64,000 nucleotides of DNA from Cycas panzhihuaensis. Lineage: Eukaryota; Cycadophyta. Below are positions 1-11,255 of the stretch, piece after piece (the first letter of the stretch is position 1; each line of letters starts with the position of its first letter). Under the pieces are notes generated by a model. That model had not been told where the DNA came from and ran no database searches. It saw only the letters and a list, made by a program, of their open reading frames with translations. The position numbers and the translations under genes were made by a program. The stretch lies in assembly GCA_023213395.1 (NCBI GenBank), contig CM041465.1, positions 155,937,741-156,001,740 of the forward strand, written 5' to 3'.

Positions 1-3000
1 AAGAATCAGGGTCCTTCTCATGATAAAGGAAATAATCAAGTAAGGGGTAAAGGATGATGTAAAGGAAATTAGCCACTAAGTTAATAGAACCTTTAACAAT
101 AGCAGCTTAGGTAGTCTCAAGGCTAAGCACTACCTTTCAATGCAAGATAGTCAGGCCAAACTAATACTTCATAGGCTTAGAATCAAATTATCATGTGTAA
201 AAGGTGCAATAAGAGAGGACACCTTGCAAAGGACTATCGTATACCTACAAACAAGCTACCTAAGTTTTAACAAAAATACAAGGCTCATAATGTTGATGAA
301 ACATGTGAAGAACAATTTGGTGGTGTAGGTTTTACTTAATCACACATTGAAAGACTTGAGGGATCTTTATCAATAGAAGTCATTGACCAAACTAAAAGGT
401 ATTTTGAAGCCCATTATGGTTGTGCCACTTGTGATCTTGAATCGTTAATGTAAACCCCTCTTGGAGTTACAAATAATATAACTTCAAATACCTCCTCATG
501 GATCATAGATATAGGAGTGACATAACATATGGCCTGCAATCATGATCTATATTAAACTTTTGATTCCAATGTATATGGTGTCATTTACATGGCTAATAAA
601 TCCCAACAACTAGGGGAAGGTATCAGAAGCATACACCTAAAACTCCCTGGCTTAAGAGATTTCACATTATTTGATGTCTTGTACATTTCTAATCTGAAAT
701 CAAACTTACTCTTCTTATTTACTCTTGTCTCTTATAGATTCAATCTTAGTGTTACCATAAAGGACCAGACTCTTTAGGTCATTCACCCTCTAACAAATTG
801 AGCGGTATTAACTGGAGTGCTTACTAATAAATTATTTAGATTAAATGACTACTCATCTTCTGAAGCCAACTATGATCAAAACCCTTGTGCTGATGAAGAC
901 TTTGCTTTTAATACCACTTTGACATATCCTAAGTTATCCCAAGAAGCTCTTTGGCATGCTTGCATAGGCCACGTCCATATCAATTGACTTAGAGATCTTT
1001 GCCACACCCTTTTAGGACTACCCAAGTTCTCCTCCAAGGCCTTTAAATGTGAAGTATGTATCATAATCAAATCTAATAGACAACCCTTTACTAATAGTGA
1101 ATGGAAATCGAGTCATCCTCTTCAATTGGTATACTTTGATCTATGCAGATCAATGCCCATTCCATCATTGAAATAAAAATTATATTGCATATCCTTCATT
1201 AATGATTTTATTAGGAAAGTGTAGGTGGCTTTTCTGACTAGGAAAAATGGGGCATTTGGTGTCTTTAAAGCCTTTAAAGCTTGCACAAAAAAGGAGATAA
1301 GTTATCAGATTAAGTGTCTTAAAATAGATAATGGTGGAGAATATACCTCTACTAAGTTTGAAACCCTCCTACGAAATAATGACATCAAGCACTACAGTAC
1401 AATAGTAGGCATCCCCCAATAGAATGGAGTTGCCAAGTGCATGACAGGTCTATTATGAATATGGCTTGAGCTATGTTGTTTTATAAGAATATACTTGTTT
1501 ACTTATGGGTGGAAGCAATTTGGGCAATTGTTTATTACATTAATGCTATTAGCCCATCTAAAGGAGGAAGTTCTTATAATAAAAAAAGGACTGGATAGAC
1601 TCCCATTGCTTACCACTTCAAAATATTTGGCATAATATGTTATGCCTATATACTAAATAGAGATAGAAAAAAACTCTAGCCCAAAGCACTTAAAGGCATC
1701 TTTATTAGATACCCTATGGACAAAAAAAGGTACAAGGTTTTTATACCTTCACAATAAAAGATTATCATCACTAAAGACATGGTGTTTGTGGAAATAGATG
1801 ATCAATTGTTATGATTAGACTCCAAAACATCAAACCACCATTACTATGATGTTACTTAATATGACATATAGATTCTAAACTTTGGGGGGGTAGACACTCA
1901 AGAATTACTCAAACTATTGGAATCTAACAATAGAGCCATGTAGGATAGTAGTTGTGATTCTGAACCAGTGAGTATACATTATACACCACCATTCGAGAAC
2001 AATAGAGTTAACAAAGGTAAAGCACTAGTAGATAGACCATGTTTCCTAGATGCGTCAATATCTTGCTTGAAAAATACACAAAAAGATCATTTTAAAGATC
2101 TAAATGAATACTATATAGTTAGAGAAATGGAGACCTCTTTCCCAACTTGGGGTTTTTGTGAAACTCACCAATTGCATAAGGATATATGACCTGATGAGAT
2201 GGGAAAAACTAACACTCGAAGTGTCTATAGAGCTAAGATGTAGGAATAACTTTCCATTGAGCAAGAACCGGTAGAACTACATCTTGCTTTCAATGAAGAT
2301 CCCTTCTCGTACCAAGAAGTTGTAAAAGACGCAGCTTGAAGGAATGACATAAATGAAGAGTATCAATATCTCATAAAAAATGGTACATGAAAGCTCATCG
2401 ACCTACTACTTGGAAGAAAGGTAGTTTGAAACAAATGAATGCACAAAAATAAATATAGATATGATGGAATCCTTGAAAAACATAAGGTAAGGTTGTTAGC
2501 AAAGGGATTTACACAAAGGAAAGGCATTGATTACACTGAAATCTTTACACCTACGACCAAGTGGCCCACAATTAGAACTCTTATGGACTTGGCAGCTCAA
2601 CAGAGCTAGAAGATTCACCAACTTGATATGAAAATTATATTTCTCAATGGTGATCTTGAAGAAGAAATCCATATGGCTCAACCTAAAGGATTTGAGATTG
2701 CTGGTCAAGAGCGTAAGGTGTATAGGCTTAAAAATTCCTTGTATGGTCTTAAACAAGTCCCTTCGTGCTTGGTTCACGAAGTTGTAAAAAAGAATGAGGC
2801 AACTTAGATATCAGATTTGTGACTATCAGGATATTGATGTAGCACTGTTCATTAAATACCAAAAAGATAAAGTCACTTATCTCTTAATCTTTATGGATAA
2901 TATGCTTATAATAGGGAACAATGAACAAGTAATTAGCCAATTAAAGAAGGACTTATCTAAAATGTTTGAACTATCTAACCTTGGGTTGATGTAATGCTAC

Positions 3001-3810
3001 TTAGGGATTGGAATAACTTAGAAAGATAGAAAAATCTTTCTTTCTCAAGAAAAGTACATCAACGATCTTCTAATAAAGTTTTAGTTGGAAGTTATTTGGC
3101 CTGTAATTACTTCAATGGAACCCAATGCCAAACTGACAGCTGATAACGATGATCCAGAGGCAGACGTAATACTTTACAAGCAACTTGTAGGTAGTCTTAT
3201 CTATACTACTAATATAACACATGATATTGCACTCTGTATTGACATTCTTACTCATTACATGATAAATCCTAAGCAGAATCACTAGTAGGTAGTAGTATGA
3301 GTGTTGAGGTACCTTAAGATGACCAATAAATATGGTCTGTTATATGAACCTAATTTAGAGTTCAAACTATATGCATACACAGACTCATACTTTACCGAAG
3401 ATAAAGACACAAGGAGATCCATATCTAGGTATATAATATTCTTGGAACAACACCAATATCATGGAGATCTAGATGGTAGAAGATAGCTACAGACTCAACT
3501 ACCAAAGTTGAATATATTGCTACTTGAGACCAACAAAGAGGTGATATAGCTAAGAAAATTATTGAACACATTAAATATCACCTAGATAAGTCCTACTGTC
3601 ATTTGTGTGGATAATTAGTTTGTGATCCATATGGCTAAGAATCCTATATGCCACAATAGGACCAAACATATCAGTACTAAAGTCTACAAGATTTGAGAAA
3701 TGGTTCAAGATGACACGATTCAATTAGAATACTATCCCACGACAAATTAAATGGCTGATATCTTCATCAAACCGCTATAAAGGGTGAAGTTTAGACAGTT
3801 TAGAAAATAG
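1..3810 (+). pseudogene. Element 1: Ty1/copia gag-pol polyprotein remnant, cut by left window edge
   Basis: Decayed copia polyprotein read on + through many stops and frame changes. Seen in order: a Gag zinc knuckle near 193-240 (C-K-R-C...H, last Cys replaced by Tyr); a protease site near 497-530 reading S-W-I-I-D-I-G instead of D-T/S-G; the GAG-pre-integrase His/Cys region near 945-1070; an integrase core piece with K-I-D-N-G-G-E-Y near 1318-1345; reverse transcriptase near 2490-3000, whose catalytic pair reads M-D-N-M-L so the second Asp is lost; RNase H near 3300-3790 ending in A-D-I-F-I-K-P-L and a stop at 3808-3810. The domain order PR-IN-RT-RH defines copia. The 5' part of gag, the leader and the 5' LTR lie outside the window. 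Close protein similarity to elements A and B puts it in the same family. It is older than A, which is inserted in its tail. Non-functional. Confidence 0.93.
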
Positions 3811-3980
3811 CTAAGCCTTCGGGTCTCTATCTCTGACTGATTGGAGGAGATGATGACAAGATTAGCATACTCTGTCCCATTCGTTAAAATCCCATGTGGG
3901 CATAGAAGGACAAAAGTAAGTCTCACTCTATCCTATTTATGAAAACCCCTTATGGACACAGAAGGATAAGAGTTATACTA
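3811..3980 (+). other. 3' untranslated tail of element 1, left half
   Basis: Non-coding tail following the polyprotein stop. It aligns with the 3' tail of element A (reverse complement of about 4560-4740), including the motif built around G-T-G-G-G-C and A-G-A-A-G-G-A-C-A-A that occurs twice, here near 3886-3970. The alignment breaks at 3980 and resumes at 10966, showing that element A interrupts it. Confidence 0.82.
3976..3980. repeat. Target-site duplication of element A, left copy (TACTA)
   Basis: TACTA immediately before the first base of the left LTR of element A. An identical pentamer follows the right LTR at 10961-10965. Five bases is the usual copia integrase stagger. Confidence 0.93.
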
Positions 3981-4278
3981 TGAAAAGAGTGGATCTATCC
4001 TTCATCTCCATGCGCTAAACACAAAGGCAAATATGGGAGCAAGAGATACTTGAGAGAAAGAAAGTAGCTCTCACAAAATAGGGAGGTAAGAATGAATCTC
4101 CTCCATTGAGCTTTTACTTTTACATTAAGAGAGAGAGCATTATAATTAGGTGAAATGAAATTATATATAATACACATGAAAGTGCATTTCACTTAAGTGA
4201 TCTAATTTAAAGTTCATTTAAGACCCATTTTCGAAATAATCAACTAATGTAATGACCTTATAACATTAACCCTTTTCA
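3981..4278 (-). repeat. 3' LTR of element A
   Basis: 298 bp. On - it begins TGAAAAGGGTTAATG and ends CTCTTTTCA. Same length as the LTR at 10663-10960 and about 92% identical by eye. A polypurine tract abuts its right side, which fixes it as the 3' LTR of a minus-strand element. Confidence 0.95.
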
Positions 4279-4290
4279 ATCTCCCCCTTA
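4279..4290 (-). promoter_or_regulatory. Polypurine tract of element A
   Basis: On - this reads TAAGGGGGAGAT directly before the LTR start TGAAAAGG. A purine run at this place primes plus-strand DNA synthesis in LTR retrotransposons. Confidence 0.9.
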
Positions 4291-4580
4291 ATGGTAGAAG
4301 GTCATTTCATCATGTTTTATTCTATCCTATGAGGTCTTTCTTTAAGCATCTTACAAAGCAAACTACTATGACACTTTTGTAGAAAACCCTCATGGGGAAG
4401 AAAACCCACAAATTTTCTAATCTACTAACCTGGTTCTGGCAACTCTTTAAATGAAGCTAGATAGCCAATCAATACAATGAATTTTGTAGCTAAAATCTAC
4501 TGAGTCTCCATATACCATTTGGTCATCCCCCATGCCCTTTCAGGTTTCCACAGGTTCTAATTTTCCAAAATGATACAACC

Positions 4581-4673
4581 CTTGTCCTTTCGCGCCCACA
4601 AGGGGTTTTCACGAATGGAATAGAGCAGAGATTTACTCTTGTCCTTCCGTGCCCACAAGGGTTTTCTCGAATG
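4581..4673 (-). repeat. Duplicated 57-bp-period motif in the 3' tail of element A
   Basis: The block beginning C-T-T-G-T-C-C at 4581 recurs at 4638, each followed by a G-C-C-C-A-C-A-A-G-G core and a T-T-T-T-C run. Element 1 has the same two-copy arrangement (about 3886-3970), so the duplication predates the split of these two copies. Confidence 0.75.
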
Positions 4674-4740
4674 TGACAGAGTGTGATGGTCTTATTGTCA
4701 TCTCCTTCAATTAGTTGGAGATAAAGGCCCTAAGGCCGAG

Positions 4741-7700
4741 TTACTTTCGGAACTGTTTAAACTTCACCCTATTTAGTGGTTTGCTGAAGATATCGGCAAC
4801 TTGATCTGCTGTGGGGCAGTATTCTAGTTCAATTATGCCATCATGAACTAGTTCTCTAATCTTGTGGACTTTCGTACTTATATGTTTGGTATGATTATGA
4901 AATACATTATTTTTAGCCATCTGGATTATAGATTGATTATCTACATGTAAGCTAGTAGAACTTGTTTGGGTAGCATTCAATGTATTCAACAATTTTCTAA
5001 GCCATATCACCTCCTTGCTTGTCTTAGAAGCAACAATATACTCAGCTTCGGTGGTTAAGTTTGCAACTATCTTCTGCCATCTAGATCTCCATAATACTGG
5101 TGCTATTCCAAGAAATGTTACATACCCAAACATAGATCTTCTTGTGTCTTTATTTCTAGCAAAGTTTGAGTATGTGTATACATAAAGTTTAAATTCTGCA
5201 TTGGGTTCATACAACATACCATATTTGATAGTTCTCTTTAGGTACCTTAACACTCGTATTGCAGCTTGCCAATAATTTTACTTAGGATTTGTTATGAATC
5301 TTGCAAGAATGCCAACAGAGTGTTCAATATTTGGCCTTGTGTTGGTAGTATAGATGAGACTACCTACAAGTTGCCTGTAGAGTGTTACATCTACCTTCCT
5401 AATGTCACCATCAACTAAGAGTTTAATGTCAGGCTCTATAGGTGTATCCACTAGTCAAGCACCTTCCAACTGAAACTTTGTCAGAAGATCGTTGATATAT
5501 TTTTCTTGGGAGAGAAAGATTTTGCCATTCTTTTGTGTTACTTTAATTCCCAAGTAATATTTCATCAACCTGAGGTCAGACAATTTAAACGTTTTAGCAA
5601 GGTTCTTCTTCAGCTGGCTGATTACCTGTTCACTATTCCCCATTATTAGCATGTCATCCATAAAGATTAAGAGGTAAGTGACTTTATCATTTTGTCGCTT
5701 GATGAATAATGTTGCATTAATATCTTAATAGTCATAAACCTCATATCCAAGTCACCTCATTCTTTCAGACAACTTGGTAAACCAAGCACGAGGGGCTTGC
5801 TTTAGGCTGTATAAGGACTTTTTGAGCCTGTAAACTTTATGCTCCTGACCGACAATCTTGTATCCTTCTGGTTGAGCCATGTAAATTTCTTCTTTAAGGT
5901 TCCCATTGAGAAATGCGGTCTTAATATCAGGTTGGTGGATTTTCCAACCTTGTTGAGCAGCCAAGGCTATAAGAGTTCTGATTGTAGGCCACTTGGTTGT
6001 AGAAGCAAAGATTTCAGTGTAGTCGATGCCTTCCCTTTGCGTGAATCCTTTTACTACCAACCTCGCCTTTTGTTTTTCTAGGGTGTCATATGATCTATAC
6101 TTGTTTTTTAACACCCGTTTATTTTGAACTACCTTTCTTCCAAGTGGTAAATTAATAAGCTCCCATGTACTGTTCTTAATAAGAGATTGGTACTCTTCGT
6201 TCATAGAATTTCTCCAAGTTGATTGCTTTACAACTTCTTGGTATGTTAGGGGCTCTTCATTAAGAGCAAGATGCAATTCTATTGGTTCAAGTTCAACGGA
6301 AAGTGATTCATGCATCCTTGCTCTATGGGCACTTCTAGTGCTAGTTTTGCCTATCTCATCTAGTCGCATGTCCTTGTGTAGCTAGTAGGCTTCACGAAAA
6401 CCTTGAGTTGGGAATGAGGTTTTCATTTCCACAACCTCTTGACATTTATTTTGATCTTGAAAAGGATCATGTGAAATATTTGGCACAGAGGAAGTTGACG
6501 ATGCTGGAGAAGATAGGCTAGCCATAGATGTTGGAGAAGATGATCCTTCTGCTATGGCTTTGCCTTTGTTAACTTGGCTGTTCACAAATGATGGTGCTAG
6601 ATATGTACACATTGGATGGGAGTCATAACTTATATCCTCCAAGGCTCTATTGTCAGATTCTAAGATTTTGAGCAACTATTCAGTATCTCCCCCCTTAAAT
6701 TTTAGAATCTGGACATCAAATTCAGTAGCATCACTAAATCAGTATGAAGGCGTCTTGGAGTCAAGTCTAAGTAATTGATCTTCAGTCTCTACAAAGATAA
6801 CATCTCTAGTAATGGTGATTTTGCACTATGAAGGTATGAAAACCTTGTATCCCTTTTTTTCCATAGGGTATCTGACAAATATGCTTTTGATGGCTCTATC
6901 TTAGAGCTTATTTCTATGTTCCTCTATAATATGAGCATAACAAGTAAAGCTAAAAATTCTGAAGTGGGAGATAGAGGGGGTTTGTCCATACCATATTTCA
7001 TATAGAGAGGGGCCGAGCTTGGAGGGACTAACAGTGTTGATGCAATACATAACATTCTAGATAGCCTCAGCCCAAAGATAGATAGGGACATTCATATATA
7101 TCAGCATAGCATGAGCCATATTCATGATGGTTCTGTTCATGTACTCAGCAACTCCATTTTGCTAGGGTGTACCTACAACAGTGGTCTGATGTTTGATTCC
7201 ATGTTGATATAGGTATAATTCAAACTCATTGGATGTGTACTCACCACCATTATTAGTCCTGAGTATTTTGATCTTGAATCCATATTTATTTTCCACGCGG
7301 ACCTTGAAAGCTTGAAACATATAATAAGCTTCATCTTTCTTTGCAACAAAAGGAACCCATACTTTCTTGGTAAAATCATCAATTTGAGAGAAGGGATGGG
7401 CATAGGACCGTATATATCTGAGTGTACAAGCTGCAAAGGTTGGCTAGATTTCCACTGACTACGAGGAAATGGTTGTCTTTGAGATTTGGTAATAATACAT
7501 ACTTCACATTTAAAAGGCTTAGAGGAGAGCCTAGGCAAACTAGGAAGAGTGGCTTGTAGTTCTCTTAAACGATCAATTTTAATATGGCCTATAAGAGCAT
7601 GCCATAGGGCTGCTTGAGACAACTTTTCAGGAGTCAAGGTTGTGGTAAAAGTAGACTCATCATCAATATAGTTGGCTTCAGAGGATGGTAAGCCAGTTAG

Positions 7701-8699
7701 GCGAAAATATTTGACATCAAGAATTCTGATAATAACCATAACATTTGAAGGAGGGTGAATGACACAGAGAGTTTGAGTGTTTACAATTACACTCAGATCA
7801 AATCTACAAGAGACAAGGGTAGACAGGGAGAACAGATTCTGCTTCAGAGCATGAATATATAAAACATCAACAAGTGTAAAATCTAGAAGGCTTGGGAGTT
7901 TTAGGCAAATAGTTCCAAGTTCTTCGACTGGCTGAGATGATTTGTCAGCCATGTGTACAATACCACGAACTTCAAAGTCAAAATCTTGAAAGAACTGGTG
8001 ATAACAAAGCCCTACTTGGTTTTTGGTATAAAAAAGATCTTCTTCCACTTCAAAAGTAGCATCAACTGGATCTGATATAGTGGCAAAGTTGGTATCAAAG
8101 GTCTTACCAAATTCAATGAACTTATTAGCAAGATCCTCAAAGTTTAGGATCTTCAAAGTGCTACTAGATTGAAGACTTCCCAATAGATTTTTGTAATCTA
8201 AGATATGGAGACATGACTGAATCAAGAAATCCCATGTAATGCATTGAGTTTTAAAATCTTTATCAATGGCTTGCTTGATTGAACGAAGGAGATTGATTGT
8301 CTCACTTGTGTGTCCTTTCTGCATTTTCAATTTGTTCATCTTCAACACTAAGTGAACAAATTCTAAGTCTAATTTAGTGTCAAAGTTCTTCTTAAGAACT
8401 TCAAGAACTTTCCATGTTGTATTATGTACAACTTCATCAATGAGATTATGTAGGGAATAATTAGTGGCAAGCAGTATCCCTGCACAGATTTTATCATCAT
8501 CAAGTTCCTATTGGCGTTTAGTTACAACTTCAGTGGGAGCAATCGGAGCACCTCCTACAGAAGCAACTGAGCTAGCTGTAGCTACAACAAATGGTGTAGG
8601 TTGCAAGTGATCTCTCCATAGACCTTCATACTTTGCAGCATTTCTGACACCAATGAACCGCATGTCCCAATTTTCTTTCCTTTTTAAAATATAATTCAT
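4741..8699 (-). pseudogene. Element A gag-pol polyprotein, in-frame loss of zinc knuckle and protease
   Basis: Starts at an ATG at 8697-8699. Gag (about 8020-8699) is broken by stops. It then runs without a stop from gag (about 8340) into the post-protease region at about 8015, because the segment holding the CCHC knuckle and the protease Asp is absent; element B has roughly 540 bp there. The GAG-pre-integrase region (W-H-A-L-I-G-H ... C-E-V-C) lies near 7480-7640. Integrase (about 6950-7450) has lost about two dozen bases near 7380, shifting frame. Reverse transcriptase (about 5455-6370) keeps D-I-K-T-A-F-L-N-G and M-D-D-M-L. RNase H (4741-5253) has Y-T-Y-S where active copies have an Asp (Y-T-D-S). 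The stop is at 4741-4743. The reverse transcriptase catalytic residues survive, but the protein as a whole is dead. Confidence 0.93.
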
Positions 8700-8887
8700 A
8701 TTTTACTTGAACTGTAAAGACGTGGTGTCTTTTTAAAAGGGAAGAAATGAACAAGGGACTAAAAAAGTGATGGCAATAAATGACCAATCACTATTTACAA
8801 ATGGGAAATGTAATGAAGTAATGTAATAGAAGGAAGACGAAGTGAGAATGGTTGCTCAAAGATGAAGGGAGCAACTTAGAGAAAAGT

Positions 8888-9025
8888 CACAAACACTTGT
8901 GACAAATATTAACCTAAGGCAGTAGGAATATGAGAAGCACTATGATAAAAATTGGCCACTAACACTTATGGCAAATATTAACCTGACACAATAGGAATAT
9001 GAGAAGCACTATGATTGTGATTATA
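8888..9025. repeat. 69-bp tandem repeat, 2 copies, leader of element A
   Basis: Units start at 8888 and 8957 and share the core ATATTAACCT...GGAATATGAGAAGCACTATGA (core given in two pieces). Element B has three units of the same length. Confidence 0.88.
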
Positions 9026-9849
9026 CTATGGATCACTTTTTACAAATAAGTAAGTAATCAATATACAAGATTGTAGGCCAATATAGAAGCTGACATCATT
9101 AGGTTTACACAACTTGAAACTCAAATGTAGGATGTGTAATCAACCCAATAATCTCTAACTTGTGTCCAACATGTAGTTGAGGTTATTAAAGGGATGCTTA
9201 GGCTTCTAGTAGAATTAAGTTGGCCTTCACCTGCGATACCCGTAATTGTTCTTGGTGATGAAATCCAAGTCACAACGGAGCCCAGGTACTCTCAATCATC
9301 ACCCAGTTCACTAATGAGCAGCTATATACCTCCTCTAAAGAGTGGTACGTACATACCCATGACTATGATAGATATTGGAACAGGTATATTTTAATCTTTT
9401 ATTAAAGTTTCAGTTTTTCTGGTTGGTTATCAGGATGATCCCTGATTGAGGCATAATGGTATGGCCAACTAAACCTTACCAATATTCTAGTTCAATCCAA
9501 TCACAACTTGAAATCCACATCTCATTTATAGCACGACATTCTTCCAACTAAGGTATGTCAACCTTGGCAAGTGTGTGAACAAGTACAAGATGGTGAAAAA
9601 TAACATACGTGATGCGTTCCTTTTAGGAAGAGTAAAAAGATTATCGAATTACATCAAACGTACATTTAATAGGATATCAGAGCCCAAGTGCTTGCTTTGA
9701 GTGATTTTAGAGTGTTGAAATGTAATGCTAGTAAGTGAGTGAGGACACTGGATATTTCTCTAATCTAGGTGTTTTTTTCCTCACTTTTACAATGAGATTT
9801 TAAGCCTTATAAAAAGAAGGAAGAAATTTTCTTCATTTTTTTTTTTTGT

Positions 9850-10150
9850 TAATACAAAAGAAAGTAGTCTTCACTAAATCAGCAATAACTTTCTTTCACG
9901 ATATCGAAATGGAGTGCCAGTTTTTGTGCTGTAAACTAAACTTAGAGATTCATCTTCAAGAAGTGGAATCAGATCTAAATGAGTTCTGGAAAGATTTTGG
10001 CAGGCCTGCAAATTTAGAAAATTATATTTTTCTAGAATTCTTACTAAAAATAATTGCTGTTCACTAAAACAACAATAACTTCCTTATATGACATCCAAAT
10101 TGAGTGCCATTTTTTGTGATGGAAAGTAGACTCAGAGCCTCATCTTTGAC
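9850..10150. repeat. Diverged tandem duplication in leader of element A
   Basis: The stretch from about 9866 (TTCACTAAATCAGCAATAAC) is repeated in diverged form from about 10060 (TTCACTAAAACAACAATAAC). Both are followed by GAGTGCCA and a T-run, then a C-T-C/T-A-G-A-G rich block. Element B has the same pair (about 31296 and 31488). Confidence 0.7.
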
Positions 10151-10648
10151 AATTAGACTATATCTCAGAAATTTCAGCTTGCTAATATCTTATTAACACA
10201 TGATACCATATGAAATTTCTATCATTTTTATATCACTAGTATCCCAATATGGGCAAGGTGAGAGCATACAATAATGGATATTTTAAATGGCTCGAAATTC
10301 TTTAAAAAAATGGATAAAACCTCCCCTTACAATCATTCTTCTAAATGCTGAAAATTTTTCGGCAGCATTTCCCCTTGTTAAATAGACATAAAAGGGAAAA
10401 GAAAAAGAAGAATGAGATAGCATGAATGGCCACCAAAGGATTGGAATCCTTGGGCCTTACAACTCCTTGTATTATGCTTCCAAACCTGCAAAAGAGAAAG
10501 GAAAAGTAAATAATACAAAATATGCTATCATAATAACTTGAAAATATTTCTAAATTCACTTTCACAATCTCCTTCACCACATGGATTGTGGGGGAGAAGG
10601 AAGTGATGGATCCATTGCAAGTGTAAGTGAGGAATATGAAGGAAGCAA

Positions 10649-10660
10649 GCTCTGATACTA
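10649..10660 (-). promoter_or_regulatory. Primer-binding site of element A (tRNA-iMet type)
   Basis: On - it reads TAGTATCAGAGC, one mismatch from the plant initiator-methionine tRNA complement TGGTATCAGAGC, two bases inside the 5' LTR. Confidence 0.88.
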
Positions 10661-10662
10661 CA

Positions 10663-10960
10663 TGAAAAGAGTAGATCTATCATTCATCTCCATGTACTAA
10701 ACACAAAGGCAAACATAGGAGCAAGGGAGACTTGAGAGAAAGAAAGTAGCTCTCACAAAATTGGGAGGTAAGAATGAATCTCCTCCATTGAGCTTTTACT
10801 TTTATATTGAGAGAGGGAGCATTAGAGTTAGGTGAAATGAAATTATACATAATGCACATGAAAGTATATTTTACTTAAGTGATCTAATTTAAAGTTCACT
10901 TAAGACCCTTTTTCGAAATAATCAACTAATGTAATGACCTTGTGACATTAACTTTTTTCA
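10663..10960 (-). repeat. 5' LTR of element A
   Basis: 298 bp, partner of 3981-4278. It would hold the promoter and the transcript start. It is bordered by the primer-binding site on the left and target duplication TACTA (10961-10965) on the right. Confidence 0.95.
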
Positions 10961-10965
10961 TACTA
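10961..10965. repeat. Target-site duplication of element A, right copy (TACTA)
   Basis: Matches 3976-3980 exactly. Confidence 0.93.
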
Positions 10966-11255
10966 GTCTTAGAAAATCAGAACCTATGAAAACCTGAAAG
11001 GGCGTGGGGGATGACCAAACAGTATGTGGAAACTCAGCAGATCAAACTATACATTTAAGTTGCTTGGCTATTAGGCTACATCAAGAGCCACATTAGCCAT
11101 TTTGATTTATAAAAGGGGATATAGATCTAAAAAGTCTATAGGTTTCTATTCCCCATGAGGATGTTTCCACAAAAGTGTCATTTAGAATTTCAATATAATA
11201 ATGAGGCGCAAATGAAGACCTCATAGAATATATTTTATCATAATCTTGTTACATG
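10966..11255 (+). other. 3' untranslated tail of element 1, right half
   Basis: Resumes the alignment broken at 3980. It contains the blocks CCTGAAAGGGCGTGGGGGAT, CCCCATGAGG and AAAGTGTCAT in the same order as the 3' tail of element A read on -. The match fades near 11255 before any polypurine tract or 3' LTR, so the end of element 1 was deleted or has decayed. Confidence 0.82.

Larger units (their letters stand above)
8700..10648 (-). other. Long 5' leader of element A
   Basis: About 1.95 kb between primer-binding site and gag start, far longer than in most copia elements. No conserved coding frame is visible on either strand. It contains a two-copy 69-bp repeat next to gag, a diverged duplication near 9850-10150 and a poly-T tract at about 9838-9848. 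The same layout is found in element B (30026-32136), so the leader is a family trait and probably carries RNA packaging or regulatory sequence; that role is inference. Confidence 0.8.
3981..10960 (-). mobile_element. Element A: full-structure Ty1/copia retrotransposon, nested in element 1
   Basis: A 6,980-bp element with two 298-bp LTRs, TG...CA ends (inverted ends TGAAAAG/CTTTTCA), a polypurine tract, a tRNA-iMet-type primer-binding site and a perfect 5-bp target duplication. Internal order on - is a leader of about 1.95 kb, gag, (deleted protease), integrase, reverse transcriptase, RNase H, and a 3' tail of about 450 bp. The LTRs differ at about 25 of 298 positions by eye, mostly transitions, so it is not very recent. 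It sits in the opposite orientation inside the 3' tail of element 1, a member of its own family. The polyprotein is broken and lacks the zinc knuckle and protease site, so it could move only with help from another copy. Confidence 0.96.

Noticed and set aside
10341-10580. Possible small protein of about 80 residues in the 5' leader of element A, also open in B (about 31829-32080)
   Set aside because: Aligned by eye, about nine of some thirteen base differences change the amino acid, so there is no sign of purifying selection; shared ancestry of the two leaders explains the open frame.
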